Under the pieces are notes generated by a model. It did no database searches and was not told where the DNA came from. It worked only from the letters and a program-made list of their open reading frames with translations. Positions 44,801 to 56,855 of a DNA stretch of 64,000 nucleotides are shown here, piece after piece. The stretch is taken from contig NC_049993.1 of the NCBI RefSeq assembly GCF_000003815.2, positions 5,423,686 through 5,487,685 of the forward strand, written 5' to 3'. The stretch comes from Branchiostoma floridae (taxonomy: Eukaryota; Chordata; Leptocardii; Amphioxiformes; Branchiostomatidae). How positions within the stretch are numbered: position 1 is the first letter of the stretch; the number at the start of each line of letters is the position of its first letter. The position numbers and the translations under genes were made by a program.

Positions 44801-47800
44801 GGCCTGTAGCTATCTAATCTTCGCATGAGACCCTCCCCCGCCTGCCGCACGCGCCTTGGCTCTGTAGTTGACTCAAGGCACATTGCGACTATGAATGTAA
44901 GGCAATGGAGTTGTCGTAAAGAAGTATGTCTTTATTGTTCGTGTCTTGTACATCAGTTATCTGACGACACATCATGAAGACCCGTCCACATCTGTTCCAT
45001 CTATCTGGATGTCTCCGTTGTCTTGTGATTTCCTGTACCGTTATCAGCAAATCCTTCCCGTAAATTCGACCCACCCCGGCCGAGCTTCCCCCCGCTGGTT
45101 TCCCCCGGCCCAGACTGACGCCATCCCGCCTTTGATGCCGCCGCCAGTCCCGGCACCTGCGCGCCATCTGTGTTCGCGGAACCACCGCGAGATGGGAGGT
45201 CCCTGGCCCGGGCACAGTTTACGCCGTGGCGGGGAGAGGTGCGGTAACGGGACCGCCTAGGCTGGATTGCCTCTTGCCCTCCCGGTCGTGGCAGGCACGT
45301 CGGAATGTAGCAGCAGTTTTGACAACCTAGAATCGAGCCGCAACAATTTATATTGCCCCACTCACACAAGCAGATGTGGTAGGGAGAGAACGCTGCTCTG
45401 CACTATTTTGGTTTTACTGGAGACCTAATTATATACATCAGCAAAAATACAACAAGATGGCGCGAAAAATATCTTTATCTTACAGGTACGAGTTCACAAA
45501 TAAAGGGTTTAGAAATTATAGTCTTTTTCCTCTTTTAGTAATCCCAGTGCCCTCCTGCACACCTTAAACTTTGAACACCGGACCTTTGTAATTCAATGTC
45601 TCAAAGGAAATACAGACACAGTAAAGGTACAGATACAGTATCATACAGTTAAGGGCTATTAGAATCTACTGACAATTGCTATAACGTCCCCAACCTGCTT
45701 TTAACTATTCGATATGAGGAAACTTTTTACAGAAGGGGTAACTTGAGGTCGTATTGCTGTTTTATTTATAGCGTAGCAAAACATCTACAAAAACTACAAG
45801 GTATTGTCTCAAAGAACTATAAGGTGCGCTACCTGTATCCGGCATTAATATTTACGATGTATACCGAATCATAACAAACCGGAATGTCATGTGCCGCGAA
45901 CCCTGTTTCATCTTATTCCAATCTATGATTCAATATAAATATACCCGGGATCTGATGTTTGCGATATCTATCTGTTCATAACATCAGTTGACGGAAAAGT
46001 TGTTTAATCTGACGTATTTTCAACCCGTGGGTTGTTGTCATAACGTCGCAATGTCAAGTACCCGTGTCCGTGAGTTGTGTATCAAAACTGTCGCTGTTGT
46101 AGTCAAACAAACAGATACTTACTTAGTTCCGTTAGATCATCACAAAGGGGTCCATACTTCTTGATTTATGTATAAAAGTGTTTTATTCAACAGAAATTTT
46201 TGGGGAAAAGCACCCCACCACGCGGTTTTTACATCCGGGGCTCTACGGAGGATCTTTTGCCGCATCATTCTGTTTGTCTGTTTGCTTCTTTCTTCATTCG
46301 TGAGCAGGATATCTCCTAAAGAAACTGGTCTTAGGAATCTTTTTCATGAAGAAACGTAGGATATGCAATTTTCGGTCGACAACCTCGCGCTGAAAACTAT
46401 CAGCCAATGAGAGACAAGCACTGCGGGTCGCACGGGAGCGAAAACTTTGGAGCCTTGTGATTGGTTCTTTGTTTAAATGTCGAGGACAGGGTTGTACCAT
46501 TTTTGGCATTGGAGGGGGAGATAATCAGACACAGGGTGTTTGGGTTTTGGTTTTATACCTCCTCTGCTATATTTGTCATCTTTTACTCTCGGTTTCCATA
46601 CAAAAGAGTTGAATGTCACATCGCCAAAGATCGCTCGGTAGTTCAATATAATTACTCAACCGTTCTCATCTTTACAGACACACAGATTTTGTCAAAATAT
46701 CTATTTATTTTTGTAATTGCATATGGTCCTGATAGATCTCATAAATGATCTGTGAATGAAAGTAAAATTTCATACTAGCTTCGTACATTGCTCACTGACG
46801 GTAACATTTCAAACAGACGGCCATTTTTTTTCTAATACTAGTAATAGGCCGATCGCGAATTATGTTATCAGGGCTCGTATCTCCCCACCCAACGTGGCTA
46901 AATTTTATTACCTCAACTATTCGATGCTCATTAGTTAGCAACATCTAATCCAGCCTAATGGCTACATTGTCCTCCCCAACGACCAGGAGGTCAAGGGACT
47001 AGGTAGGTAGGTAATCCAGCCCGCCAGCACCCTCGAAGTCACGTTCAGCATTGTATGACGATTGACAAAAGATATATCCAGGTTATTTGTAACCCCTTGT
47101 CCTCACTAAGTACTGATGGCCACGCTGTTTTCTTTCCACTCTTGAACCAAGCAGCTTGTAATCTTTATCCACTTCAGTTCATGAGGATGTGCTTTATATT
47201 CCAGCAACGTCAGGTTCCCCTACAACACACAGGCATACTCACACCGAACCATAACACACTCCACACGGCACAAGTGTCCGCTACAATATTCTGGAATGCG
47301 GGGCCATTAGCTCTTTATACATTTACTGTAGCAATGACTTTCATAAATTTGATATCAAGTGTGCTTGCGGCGGACAAGTCAATATTATTGCCTTGTGCTT
47401 AGTTGCAGGGGGTCCTGTTATTCGTGGATTGAAGGGTGTGGTAAACTTTACTGTGCTCTATTTTCCCCAGACAACACAAAGTTGCGGAAGTTCAAGTGTT
47501 CCTTTTGGCACGAAAGATACAACACTAGATATCAACTTCCCTTATAACTAACACAGGGTGAAAAGTTGTAACTGTCAGTTCGACAAACTTTTAAACTACA
47601 CGTTTCCTCTTTGTTCTTCTGACAGTAGGTTCTGTTTTGTGAGTATTGTTTCACAACCATGCCAGAAAGAATACAAGAGATACTAGACATACGTAGACAT
47701 AGTATGGATGTGTACATTGCCTAGGTCGACTCTACATTCCGGGAGTCCGTGGCATTGTGGTGCAACAGTCCGGATAACTATTTCCAGCTTAATACCATTC

Positions 47801-48260
47801 TGGCACCTGCACCGCCCTCTAAAAAGAAACAATAACAAATACACTGCAGACAAAAACTCCAGGTTTACACGAGAAGATGTATTGCAATGAATTTTAGGCT
47901 CCATTTTGGTTTTACAAGAATCATTACTTTTGTACACCACGTTATCAATCAACATCTTAACAACACTTTTAACGCTGTTTTCAGAATCTGAAGGTGTCCA
48001 GAATGTTGTTGTGGTGACTTGAAACATTTCCTGAGTCACCAGGTGAGAAAATAAACAGCAGAGGCAGATTTCTATCTTACTTTCTGTGGACAACAGTAGA
48101 ACGGAAGGAATCAAAGTGCTTTACAACAAGAAAGAGAAACATTCAGAGAATTCATAGATTGAAAGATTCCTAGCCTCCTAATGGTCTGTAAACCATTAGG
48201 AGCAGTGCACTACGGACCTGAAGTACGTTACCTAGTCATTCATTAACTCACTCCCTCCCT
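41821..48260. other. Long intergenic region with GC-rich islands
   Basis: GC-rich, CpG-containing blocks at about 42080-43450, 43960-44190 and 45030-45300 alternate with AT-rich sequence. Open frames overlap on both strands, none with homology I recognise. A perfect DR1-type nuclear receptor motif (TGACCT C TGACCT) is at 42556-42568. A hairpin (CTCCTAATGGT / ACCATTAGGAG) is at 48175-48202. A weak minus-strand exon candidate at about 47720-48110 is described in the findings. Confidence 0.4.
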
Positions 48261-48358
48261 CATTCATTCATTCATTCATTCATTCATTCATTCATTCATT
48301 CATTCATTCATTCATTCATTCATTCATTCATTCATTCATTCATTCATTCATTCATTCA
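48261..48358. repeat. (CATT)n microsatellite
   Basis: About 24 uninterrupted CATT units, immediately downstream of the hairpin at 48175-48202. Confidence 0.95.
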
Positions 48359-51300
48359 ATCAATCATAACCCTTGATTCTTTTCTGATTGGGTATCATAA
48401 TACAGAAGATTCACAGAACATACAGGTGTCATGATAGGAACCTCTGTTACATACTTATGGGTGTAGTGAGAAAGGTACGTCAAAGACGGGACTTGACTCT
48501 GATCAACTGTCAGACTTGGCTGATCACCACCTATGATGCTTACATATATACTATGGGTAATCGTTTCGTGCAGACTCGATGTATCATGTGGTGCATTTAG
48601 GTATTGAAATCAGAGGGAGGGGAGGGGGGTATCACGGAAACGATTTCCGAGACTCAGAATCAGGATTAGTAAATGTACACTGTTTGTTACAAACAACAAA
48701 TGAACGTATTGCATGTACTGTTCATTCCGGCTACATGATTGTATTAAGCAGCCTGTATTGCAGTATTCAGATCATATGTCACTTCACATGATTCAGCAAG
48801 TGTCAGAATATGACCAATGTCTTATTGTCCCGACGTTATTACTTTAAGTGAGAGTTGTGAATACAAGGCCCTTTCATGTGCACCTGCCTCAACATGTTTC
48901 GTTATCGATAGGAGATTGTACATTCCACATTTGCTGCGCAATAATCATTCGTTATAGATTAATTTTCCTTCCACGTAAAGAAGTAATTACACCGTAATAA
49001 CAACTGACGGAAAGGTCAAGGTATTTCTAAGAATACCCTCACCCGTATTTACATTGTAAATTGAAATAAAGAAATACCAAATCTCCTTCTTTTTTTGTAG
49101 GTATTACTATTCTAACATGCACACTTTAAGGACCTCCTCTTACATGTGAAAAACTCTACTGTGGGCTAAAAAATGGGACATTTTGTTTTATCTATGGCCA
49201 TTAGTGTTTGTGCGAAGAGTGTGTTGTTATAGGCGTTGAGTGGGGAGGGGGGTTCTGTGTTTCTGTGTGTGGACAAGCCGTTGGTTTATGGCCACCGTAT
49301 CAGTGGTGTGTGTGCGGTATATACTGTAATGATGGGGTTGTGTATAAAATCACGCCCGCCGAATCAACACAGACACGATTTGGGCGATAAGGCGGGTAAA
49401 CACAGGCACCAATATAGGGCCGATGGCCCAAATTTATGTTGCCACTTTGATTGGGGTGGCAGCAATGAAGAAGTCATTTGGCGATAGGGAAGCAAGCCGA
49501 GTTTGTATAGGCCTTCTCAAGAGATGATAGCCGCGCCAAAACACAGGGAAAATAAAGGCCATAAAACGTCATAAAGGCCGTGAAGTGTCCGTAAATCCCG
49601 CGCCATGGGTACAAGACTTGGCGACGAGGCAGCGACGCAGGTGTTCTAAACTTGGCGCGAAGTGACAGGACCCCGCAGTCCACTACCACCACCTGTTGCT
49701 CTGTACTTCTCCTAACGGAAGAGCGATTCAAAATGTCAAAGGACATCCCCTCCCCTTTCTACGGACCTCACAACATTCATACCGCCTTTATCAATTACTT
49801 TGATAGTGCCGCCAGGTTTTATTAAGAGCGGTGTGAGGCGAAATTAGGTACTTAAGTCACCAAGTGCTGGACAGCAGCCTTGTTACCAGGCAGCGACAAA
49901 CAATTGACAATAACGCTTCATTTTGACAAGTAAACATTTTCTCAGCGCCATAAACGAAATTGTGCCCGTATTTCTTCCACCATTGCTTGCTAACGTCTAT
50001 GCTTTAACAGTCATTACAGGTTTCACTGATAACGTTTTGTGTCAGAAAAACACCGCTGATACGCAGGAGTCTACACACTAGCCAGTCAGGCGCTCTCAAA
50101 CTTCCCGTGCCAACATTTTTCTGCGCGTCCCCCCTCCCCACAAGCTATGGATGTCACTTAGGGGGTTTCCTGTTCGATGTTTTGCCAGCAAGAAGACTTA
50201 TTGTTGGGCTCCCGCAATGTTTTTCTTCGCCCTGCAAACTTTTCGGGAAATGTTCCAAAACAAATGGCCACTTTTGCAGGTGTGCTTGGTCGGGAATCGC
50301 GGAAGTTCCGGGGATGTGGGGGAGGGGGGCGAATCTAACACTCTGTGACGATCGCATAAACGCATGTTATTCTCTCAAAAATAGAATAAAAGTCATATCG
50401 TATACAGTCAAAGACGAAAGTTAGGGGCCATTTACAAAATCTATTTTTATTGTGTACCTTATTATGTCTAAATAAACTTTATCGACATATCGTATAGAGG
50501 CAGTTTGCAACCACTCTATCAAGGCGTCACTTTGTTTTGGCCAGCCAAACTTCACGATGACAAACGTATGCCATATCGATAGTCCAGTGTGCCCTTCGGA
50601 TTCCTTGTACAGAAAAAGAAAGACGAAAAGGTGTTATCTGTATTTAGCGTATCTGTATGTTGAGTGTGCTTCACCATTTATCCGCGCTTTGTCACCAATC
50701 TAAAACTATGAAGGAGATTTCGAATATTCTCCTTTCAATACAAGTATGCACAATGAGCTGTACAAATATTGGTTCTACAAGTACTACTGCATTTACAGAA
50801 TAGGGTGGTTATTTGCCCCCTTAATACATTTGACGCAGACACCTTTTGTCCTCCACTTAAGGTCCCATCGCCTGTGAGTACTTGACAATTTTGCACATAC
50901 CGCTCTTCTTTTCATACGAGTCGAAATAGGAAATGCCGTCTTTCCGATTGCGTTGGAGTAGGCGCTATATAGCGCTTAGAGATCCTTTGAACGGAACTTC
51001 GGTTATAGCCATAGCTATTCAGAATATGGTAAATATAGCTAACTACGGCAATGATGTCAGTAAAGATGAAATAAAAGGTGTTAAGGGGACATTGACAGTA
51101 ACCAAAACCTACGATAACTCTTAACGCACAAATTACACCGGAATTAACAAGGATTGGGGGTAGATGGGAGCAGGCAGCTGTCGGATATGTGGACTAGCCG
51201 TGGCGTGGGGACTCTTGGAGGTCGTCTTCTGCTTGCAACCTTCTTATATTCCTCACAAGAAAAGGCCACTAGAACAAAAACGCCTTGATAGTTGTCAAGG

Positions 51301-52319
51301 CTACACGTAGACGTAGTGCACTGCATGTGTAAGATTGACAAAGCCCGAGTTTAAAGCTGAAGCAAAGACTCAATTACAACAGAGTGCAATTTTCAAATAC
51401 ATTTCAACATAAATAGACATGAAAATAGACATGAAAAAACCGCAAGACATGAAAGAGGGAAAACGTGCCGGATGTGTATAATCATTACCAAAATAATATA
51501 TGTAAGATAGAAAACAAATGTTAAGGCAGAATACAATTATGGTTGGTTACATTTTTGTGTGAAATAATTTCTTACTGCAAGTAGACGTAAGTGCACGCGT
51601 TTAAATATGTTCGATGTGTATCCTCTCCCAAACTTCTTACTCTTCCCTAGCTTTAAAAAACGAGAGTTTTTGGTACACTTGGCTTTTCCCTCCGTCCTCA
51701 TCCCGCCTGTAATCGTAGCCTCCACCAGGCCTTCCTACGGAGGTGCAGGGATCGTAGAATTCGGTAAAAGAATTCGGGAAATTGGCTAGAGGAGTCAGTT
51801 CACGCTTAGGTTCATGTTTCGTACTGCGCGGCCAACCAACTGCTTTCGTAGCAAAACTCTCATGCATTTTTCTCTCCCTGTAATTGTCAGCGTAGTAGTC
51901 AGAGACTACTGTAATCGCTGGTCTCCGTGCAGGAGCCCTGCACAGGCCGGCGGGACATCATTAACGCTGAAGTGTTTTCCTGCGCCACAATGATGCCGCT
52001 ATTACCGGGCAATATCCCGGGCCGGGGAGGGGGCCACCATAACTCCAGGATAATTATTTGGGTTTACTATCTTTGCTCAGGTAGAGATCTCAACTAGATT
52101 TATGGATTAATAAGGGTCCATAAACGGTACAACAATCCACGGACTGTAAATCTTCTGGACAAAGTACGCACCAGCACTAAAGGCCGGCGCCAAAGGTCGC
52201 TTACCTTCGCCAAGAAACTTGTGTTTCTAACAACGTGTGTTGTTCTGTGTGTTTGTTTGTGGAAAGTCACTCAGAAAGTAATAACTTTGATAGGTCACCT
52301 AGTGTTTATGACCTTCGTA
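48359..52319. other. Intergenic with GC-rich non-coding blocks
   Basis: No exon recognised. The block at 49380-49730 is GC-rich and has two Cdx/posterior-Hox-like motifs, CCATAAA and TCATAAA, close together near 49559-49575. The block at 51930-52040 is also CpG-rich. Regulatory function is inference only. Confidence 0.3.
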
Positions 52320-52540
52320 CATGTGTATGTGTATGTATACGTGTATGTGTGCGTATACGTGTGTAACAGTTACATGTGTATGTGGGCGTCTACTTGTATG
52401 TGTATGTATATGTGTATGTCTCACTGCTTATACGTGTTCCTGTACGTGTGTATATGTGTATGTATACGTCAAAGTGTATGTGTATGTGTATGTATATTTG
52501 TATGTGTATGTTTATGACAATGTGTATGTATACATACATT
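52320..52540. repeat. TG/TATG-rich low-complexity tract
   Basis: Irregular repeats of TGTGTATG and TATACG over about 220 bases; the Cys-rich and Val-rich open frames here are translations of this repeat. Confidence 0.9.
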
Positions 52541-52700
52541 AACAAGTAATTAGCCCAAATGATCAGGAAATATCTGAATACAGATTCGGTTACGGAGTGT
52601 CAGAGATGAGTTCAATGTCCATGTGATACAGGTATGGCGCACAACTTAGGCTTAAAGCCAATAGAACTTTGGACATCAAGGATGAAAACACAACGACGTA

Positions 52701-53580
52701 CGAGGGGTGATCAATATGTTCTCGGCCTAACCCAGAAATAATAAGCACAACTCAAATTTTGAGGCACAACTTTATAGTATGAAGCCTTTTATCAATATTC
52801 TCCAAATTACAAATCATTGGAGTCATTACTTTCCAGGCATTCGTTTTATGCAAATTAGAAGGTAAGTGGCGGGAAAAAGAAGGGTGAAGTGTGATCAGAC
52901 AATTTGACCCGCACACCTCAGGTTTCAGATCAATTGTCCACTTTTTTTTCGTTATCCCTTACCTAACGTTACTGGGTGTCAGCTGCAAAGTAATGATCAC
53001 AATAATTTGAATTTTGGTACACATTTATATAAGATTTTATAGAAGTACGTGGGATTATCAATAAGTCCTCGGTTTTGCGGAGAAATAATAAGCACAGCTC
53101 AGATTTCGAAGCATAGATGTCAAGTATAACGTCTTATATAAATCTGTACCAAAATTCAAATTATTGTGATCATTACTTTGCAGGCGACACCCAGTAATGT
53201 TAGGTAAGGGAGAACGGAAAAAATGGGACAATTGACCTGGCCTGAGGTGTGCGATTGAACTTGCGCTGCTGGAAGTCAGACACCCAATTATTTTTGTTTG
53301 AAATAGGAGGAGAATGATTATCAAACATTTTGACAATGTCTTTTGTTCATTTACGGCATGGGGAACTCGACCCACACATGTCTGATCACAATTCACACCA
53401 CTTTTTTCTCGCCACTTACCTTCTAATTTGCATAAAACGAATGCCTGGAAAGTAAAGACTCCAATGATTTGTAATTTGGAGGATATTGATAAAAGGCTTC
53501 ATACTATAAAGTTGTGCCTCAAAATTTGAGTTGTGCTTATTATTTCTGAGTTAGGCCGAGAACTTATTGATCACCCCTCG
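52701..53580. mobile_element. 880-bp palindromic mariner-like element
   Basis: Almost the whole element is an inverted repeat. The left end reads CGAGGGGTGATCAATATGTT and the right end is the complement of CGAGGGGTGATCAATAAGTT, with TA on each side (52699-52700, 53581-53582). The TA target and terminus resemble Tc1/mariner elements. The arms continue to a central loop at about 53040-53127. The loop itself begins with a diverged copy of the same terminus (TACGTGGGATTATCAATAAG). No transposase is present. Confidence 0.8.
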
Positions 53581-53582
53581 TA

Positions 53583-55495
53583 TGTATGGTCTTAGCCATG
53601 CCTGTCCCAGGATCTGCATAAACCCGGTAAACCCACTCATGGTGATACACGCCCTGTAGATTCCGTGCATTAACTAATTTTCGTTCATCTTGCCCAGGAA
53701 TGGGTCTTTCTAAGAGTTCCAAACATGGCCCTGTTAAAAGTACGTTAAACAGAAACTAGACACAATATCGAAGACACATTAAGACACAAAAACATGAAAC
53801 CCCCGATCCTAAAATGTGCGAAATGTTTGCCTATGCTGTAGACCTGCGTATTTGACACGAAAAAGTTAACTTTTAGGAATTAATACCGTTAGGGAAATAG
53901 CATGATCGGGAAAAAACTGCTGTAATTTTCAAATTTACAAAGACATAGAAAAACGGTTCCCGGTTGCTATGGGAGGATGTGTACAGAAATCCCGACACAA
54001 AACGCCCCTGCAAACTGCGAGCCATATTCCTCTCACTGCTTCAGAAAGCGGCTCCCAAATTAAGCCGTAAGCCGGCGCGCTGTAAGCACTCACGTCCTGC
54101 TGCAGCCCGGGGAAGATTTATTCGAGCTGACCTTGGCGATTCCGCTCACACGCGCTGAAAATGCAGCTCCGCTCCTAATACCGCGCCAAGATTTGTGAAC
54201 AAATTACCGGAAAATGCTTTCTTAGGCACGGCGCTTTCGCAAACCAATGGCCAAATGGGTTTTCACGCTCGCAGTAATCCTCCAAGCGCGATCCTCTGAG
54301 CCTCTTCATTTTTGATATCGAGCAGCGAGCAGCAAAAGTGCCAAGTTAAGATTGATAAATTCTTTGTTTCATTATCCGGCCAAACTTGCCTAAGTCTGCG
54401 ATCCCCGGCTTTGGGCTAAAAGCAGACGTTTCGGGCAGCCCTAACGCGTAATTTCCATCAATATTGTGACGCGAGAAACGGAGCTACAAATCTGGAGGGA
54501 TATGAGGAAACATTTAACACGGGAAGAGCGCGGAAACTCGCTCAGCCGGACGGCCGCAGCGGGAAGGCAAGCCAAGCGCGAGAGGAGACAAGACCGAACG
54601 TTGACAAACACGGCCTACAGGGGCCCGCCAGCGGCTCTCACGGCACTATACCCCGCTCTTTACCTATCCCAGGGGAGATTTTAGTTGGGAAAGGTCGGAA
54701 AGTGGAATGAAATCACATTTTTCACGCCTTTCGTGTCCGACAGGTGGGCGCCTAGCGACACGTTTTAAGGTTCTAAAATGGACATTACACTAACAGGTGG
54801 AGACCGACATCTAAAAGGTCCCAAATCGGCAGGGATTAAAACTACGGCACTCGGTCCATTTGTGGCGAACGTTACGTTTATCCAAATAAAACAAAAACAC
54901 ATGTACGTGAAATTTCTACAAGTGCAACCCAAATTACACTCCGTATACAGGAAGAAAAACTTCCAAGAGCCCACACAAATTTGGCTTCTGGCACTCTTGA
55001 GAAAAGACTCCGAGAAAGTCTATCAAAATTTAGGAATCGATCTTTTCTCACGGACTCAAAAATCGTTACGTTTGAAGAATTAATCACGCCGCCTTCTCGG
55101 TCTAACATTTAGTCGATAGAAAAAAATCGATTTAACATTTACAACACGGACAGCCAGTATATGATTATCACATCCGCAAATCGTACCTGAAAGTCGCTGA
55201 AAATTACCAGTTGTTTTTGGTCCGTGCCAGCTTTAGTACTGCCTTCATAATCAAACGTATGCTACTAACTAGAAGTATACGTTTATACGTCGATATTTGG
55301 CAGAAAACAGGACAGAACTGAAGAATTGGATAAAACATTCGCTGTGGATAGCTTTTCTGATGGGTTTCGAAAAGTTCAATTGGCCACAGAAGTGTTGGAA
55401 CGATACACATATTGCCGTCAATATCTTAGATGCTCTTAGCTCATACCTGACCTTTACTGCGTGCGTTTTGACTCTCTTCGCTTAGATAGGATCGG
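53583..55495. other. Intergenic, GC-rich in part
   Basis: A GC-rich, CpG-containing block lies at about 53990-54640. No exon recognised; the 101-codon open frame at 54778-55083 has no recognisable domain. Confidence 0.35.
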
Positions 55496-55675
55496 GACAG
55501 GTGTAGACGGTAGGAACACCTGAGTGGCTTCAACCAGGTGACGGTACAGGTAGACCAGGTGACACCTAGGTGCGGTACAGGTAGATCGTCACACCTAGGT
55601 GAGGTGCAGGTAGATCTTCACACCTAGTGAGGTACAGGTAGACCACCTCTTCTTTGGTGTCACCTGCAAGATGTC
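55496..55675. repeat. Minisatellite with T-box and E2-box motifs
   Basis: Three to four degenerate units of about 28-29 bases, each containing CACCTAGGTG followed by GTACAGGTAGA or similar. Near-palindromic T-box sites are at 55561-55574, 55589-55602 and 55618-55630. CAGGTA/CAGGTG (ZEB/Snail-type E2-box) motifs occur repeatedly between them. Confidence 0.7.
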
Positions 55676-56239
55676 TCTGGCTCTATGTATGAACGTTTGG
55701 GGTTGACATACACGGGTCAAGGGTGTTAAGTTATTAGAACGCTATTTCTTCTAGTGTGCCGCTTTTGCTTACACTCTTTAAGAGATACTCTACGTTAGTA
55801 TACATGTGTATGCGTTAAAAATTTCAGGATGTTAAGTCCCTAAAGTGCGTTCGGTTCCATTGCAGCCATAGACTACGCGAATACTGTATATAGCTGTGAC
55901 AAACGTAGGGTGCCTGACATAAAAGGACGCTACAGAACTTTGCTAATAATTCTGTGTGCAGTTTCAACTAGGCTGCAACCACCCAGCAACCAATGATTTC
56001 ATAGATGGTTTCTTTTTACGTTTCGTGTGTTTTGTTGTGTGCATCATACTTTTTCACCATATTCTAATGATAAAATCTATGGTCACATAATCCAATTTTG
56101 GTCGCTGTGCGAGAGCTCTTGGATCGCCGTCTAGTGAAAAGGGGACCTTTAATACTACGATTCCTGGTACCACGGGTCTCCAATAGAGTCCAAATCTCGT
56201 GTGAAATCGATCAAACCCTGTCAAACGTATCAAGTCATG

Positions 56240-56405
56240 TTACGTGGTGAACAATATGAACAGAACAATATACGCATCATAACTTAAACCAACCCGTGTG
56301 GGTTTAACAATATGAACAGAACAATATACAATAAGAGTTTATTCGACAGCCGTGTGGGTTTTCAATTTCCGTGGAAAACAATAAGAGTTTATTCGACAGC
56401 CTAAA
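56240..56405. repeat. Short direct repeats
   Basis: AATATGAACAGAACAATATA occurs twice (near 56256 and 56309), and ACAATAAGAGTTTATTCGAC twice (near 56329 and 56380). Confidence 0.75.
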
Positions 56406-56420
56406 TCTATTTGATATCAT

Positions 56421-56652
56421 TGTCTGAAATCACGGAAACAAACCCACGAATATATGTGACAGATGCAATCTATAAATAGTAAGAAACAAAACTTTGTCGT
56501 CTTTAGTTTCTCATTAGGCAAAATAGCACAATTGCCTGAAATCACGGAAACCGACTAATATACGTCACAGAGGCAACCTATAAATAGGTGTAAATAGTGA
56601 GAAGTGAGAAAAAAAACTTTGTCGTCTTTAGTTCCTCAGTAGGCAAAATAGC
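56421..56652 (+). promoter_or_regulatory. Tandemly duplicated TATA/MEF2-like segment
   Basis: Two direct repeats of about 110-120 bases (56421-56531 and 56533-56652). Each contains CTATAAATAG (56470-56479 and 56578-56587), which fits both a TATA box and the MEF2 consensus YTAWWWWTAR. The block AAACTTTGTCGTCTTTAGTT is found downstream in each unit. The segment lies about 170 bases upstream of the candidate first coding exon at 56824. Confidence 0.4.
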
Positions 56653-56823
56653 GTCCTTTTGTGTTATTCTCACAAGGGGTGGAAGTTAGGTTTCCGGTAC
56701 GAGTAACAAAATCCTCCTGAAAAGAGAGAAAGGATTTCCCCCATCCCTACCGAGCTAACATCTGTTCGACGTCCAGCCCAATTTCCAATTTCTGTTCAAC
56801 GTTTTTCTTTCTCCAGATGAAAA

Positions 56824-56855
56824 ATGGATTATGACGAGGTTTTGAAAGAGCTCAG
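56824..56855 (+). CDS. Candidate first coding exon of an unidentified gene (partial)
   Basis: A pyrimidine-rich tract ends in CAG at 56814-56816. It is followed by an ATG in good context (AAAATGG) with an in-frame TGA just upstream. The frame reads MDYDEVLKEL, then AG before a consensus donor GTAAGA at 56856. A short overlapping upstream ORF starts at 56817. I found no following exon within the window, so the gene, if real, extends beyond 64000 or has an unrecognised short exon. The DYDEV start is reminiscent of SLC22-type organic cation transporters, but ten residues cannot establish that. Confidence 0.35.

Noticed and set aside
52221-52542. Cys/Val/Tyr-rich open frames
   Set aside because: They are translations of the TG/TATG repeat at 52320-52540.
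56824-56855. Naming the candidate exon as an SLC22 transporter
   Set aside because: Only ten residues are visible and known SLC22 first exons are much longer; the resemblance of DYDEV is not enough for a gene name.
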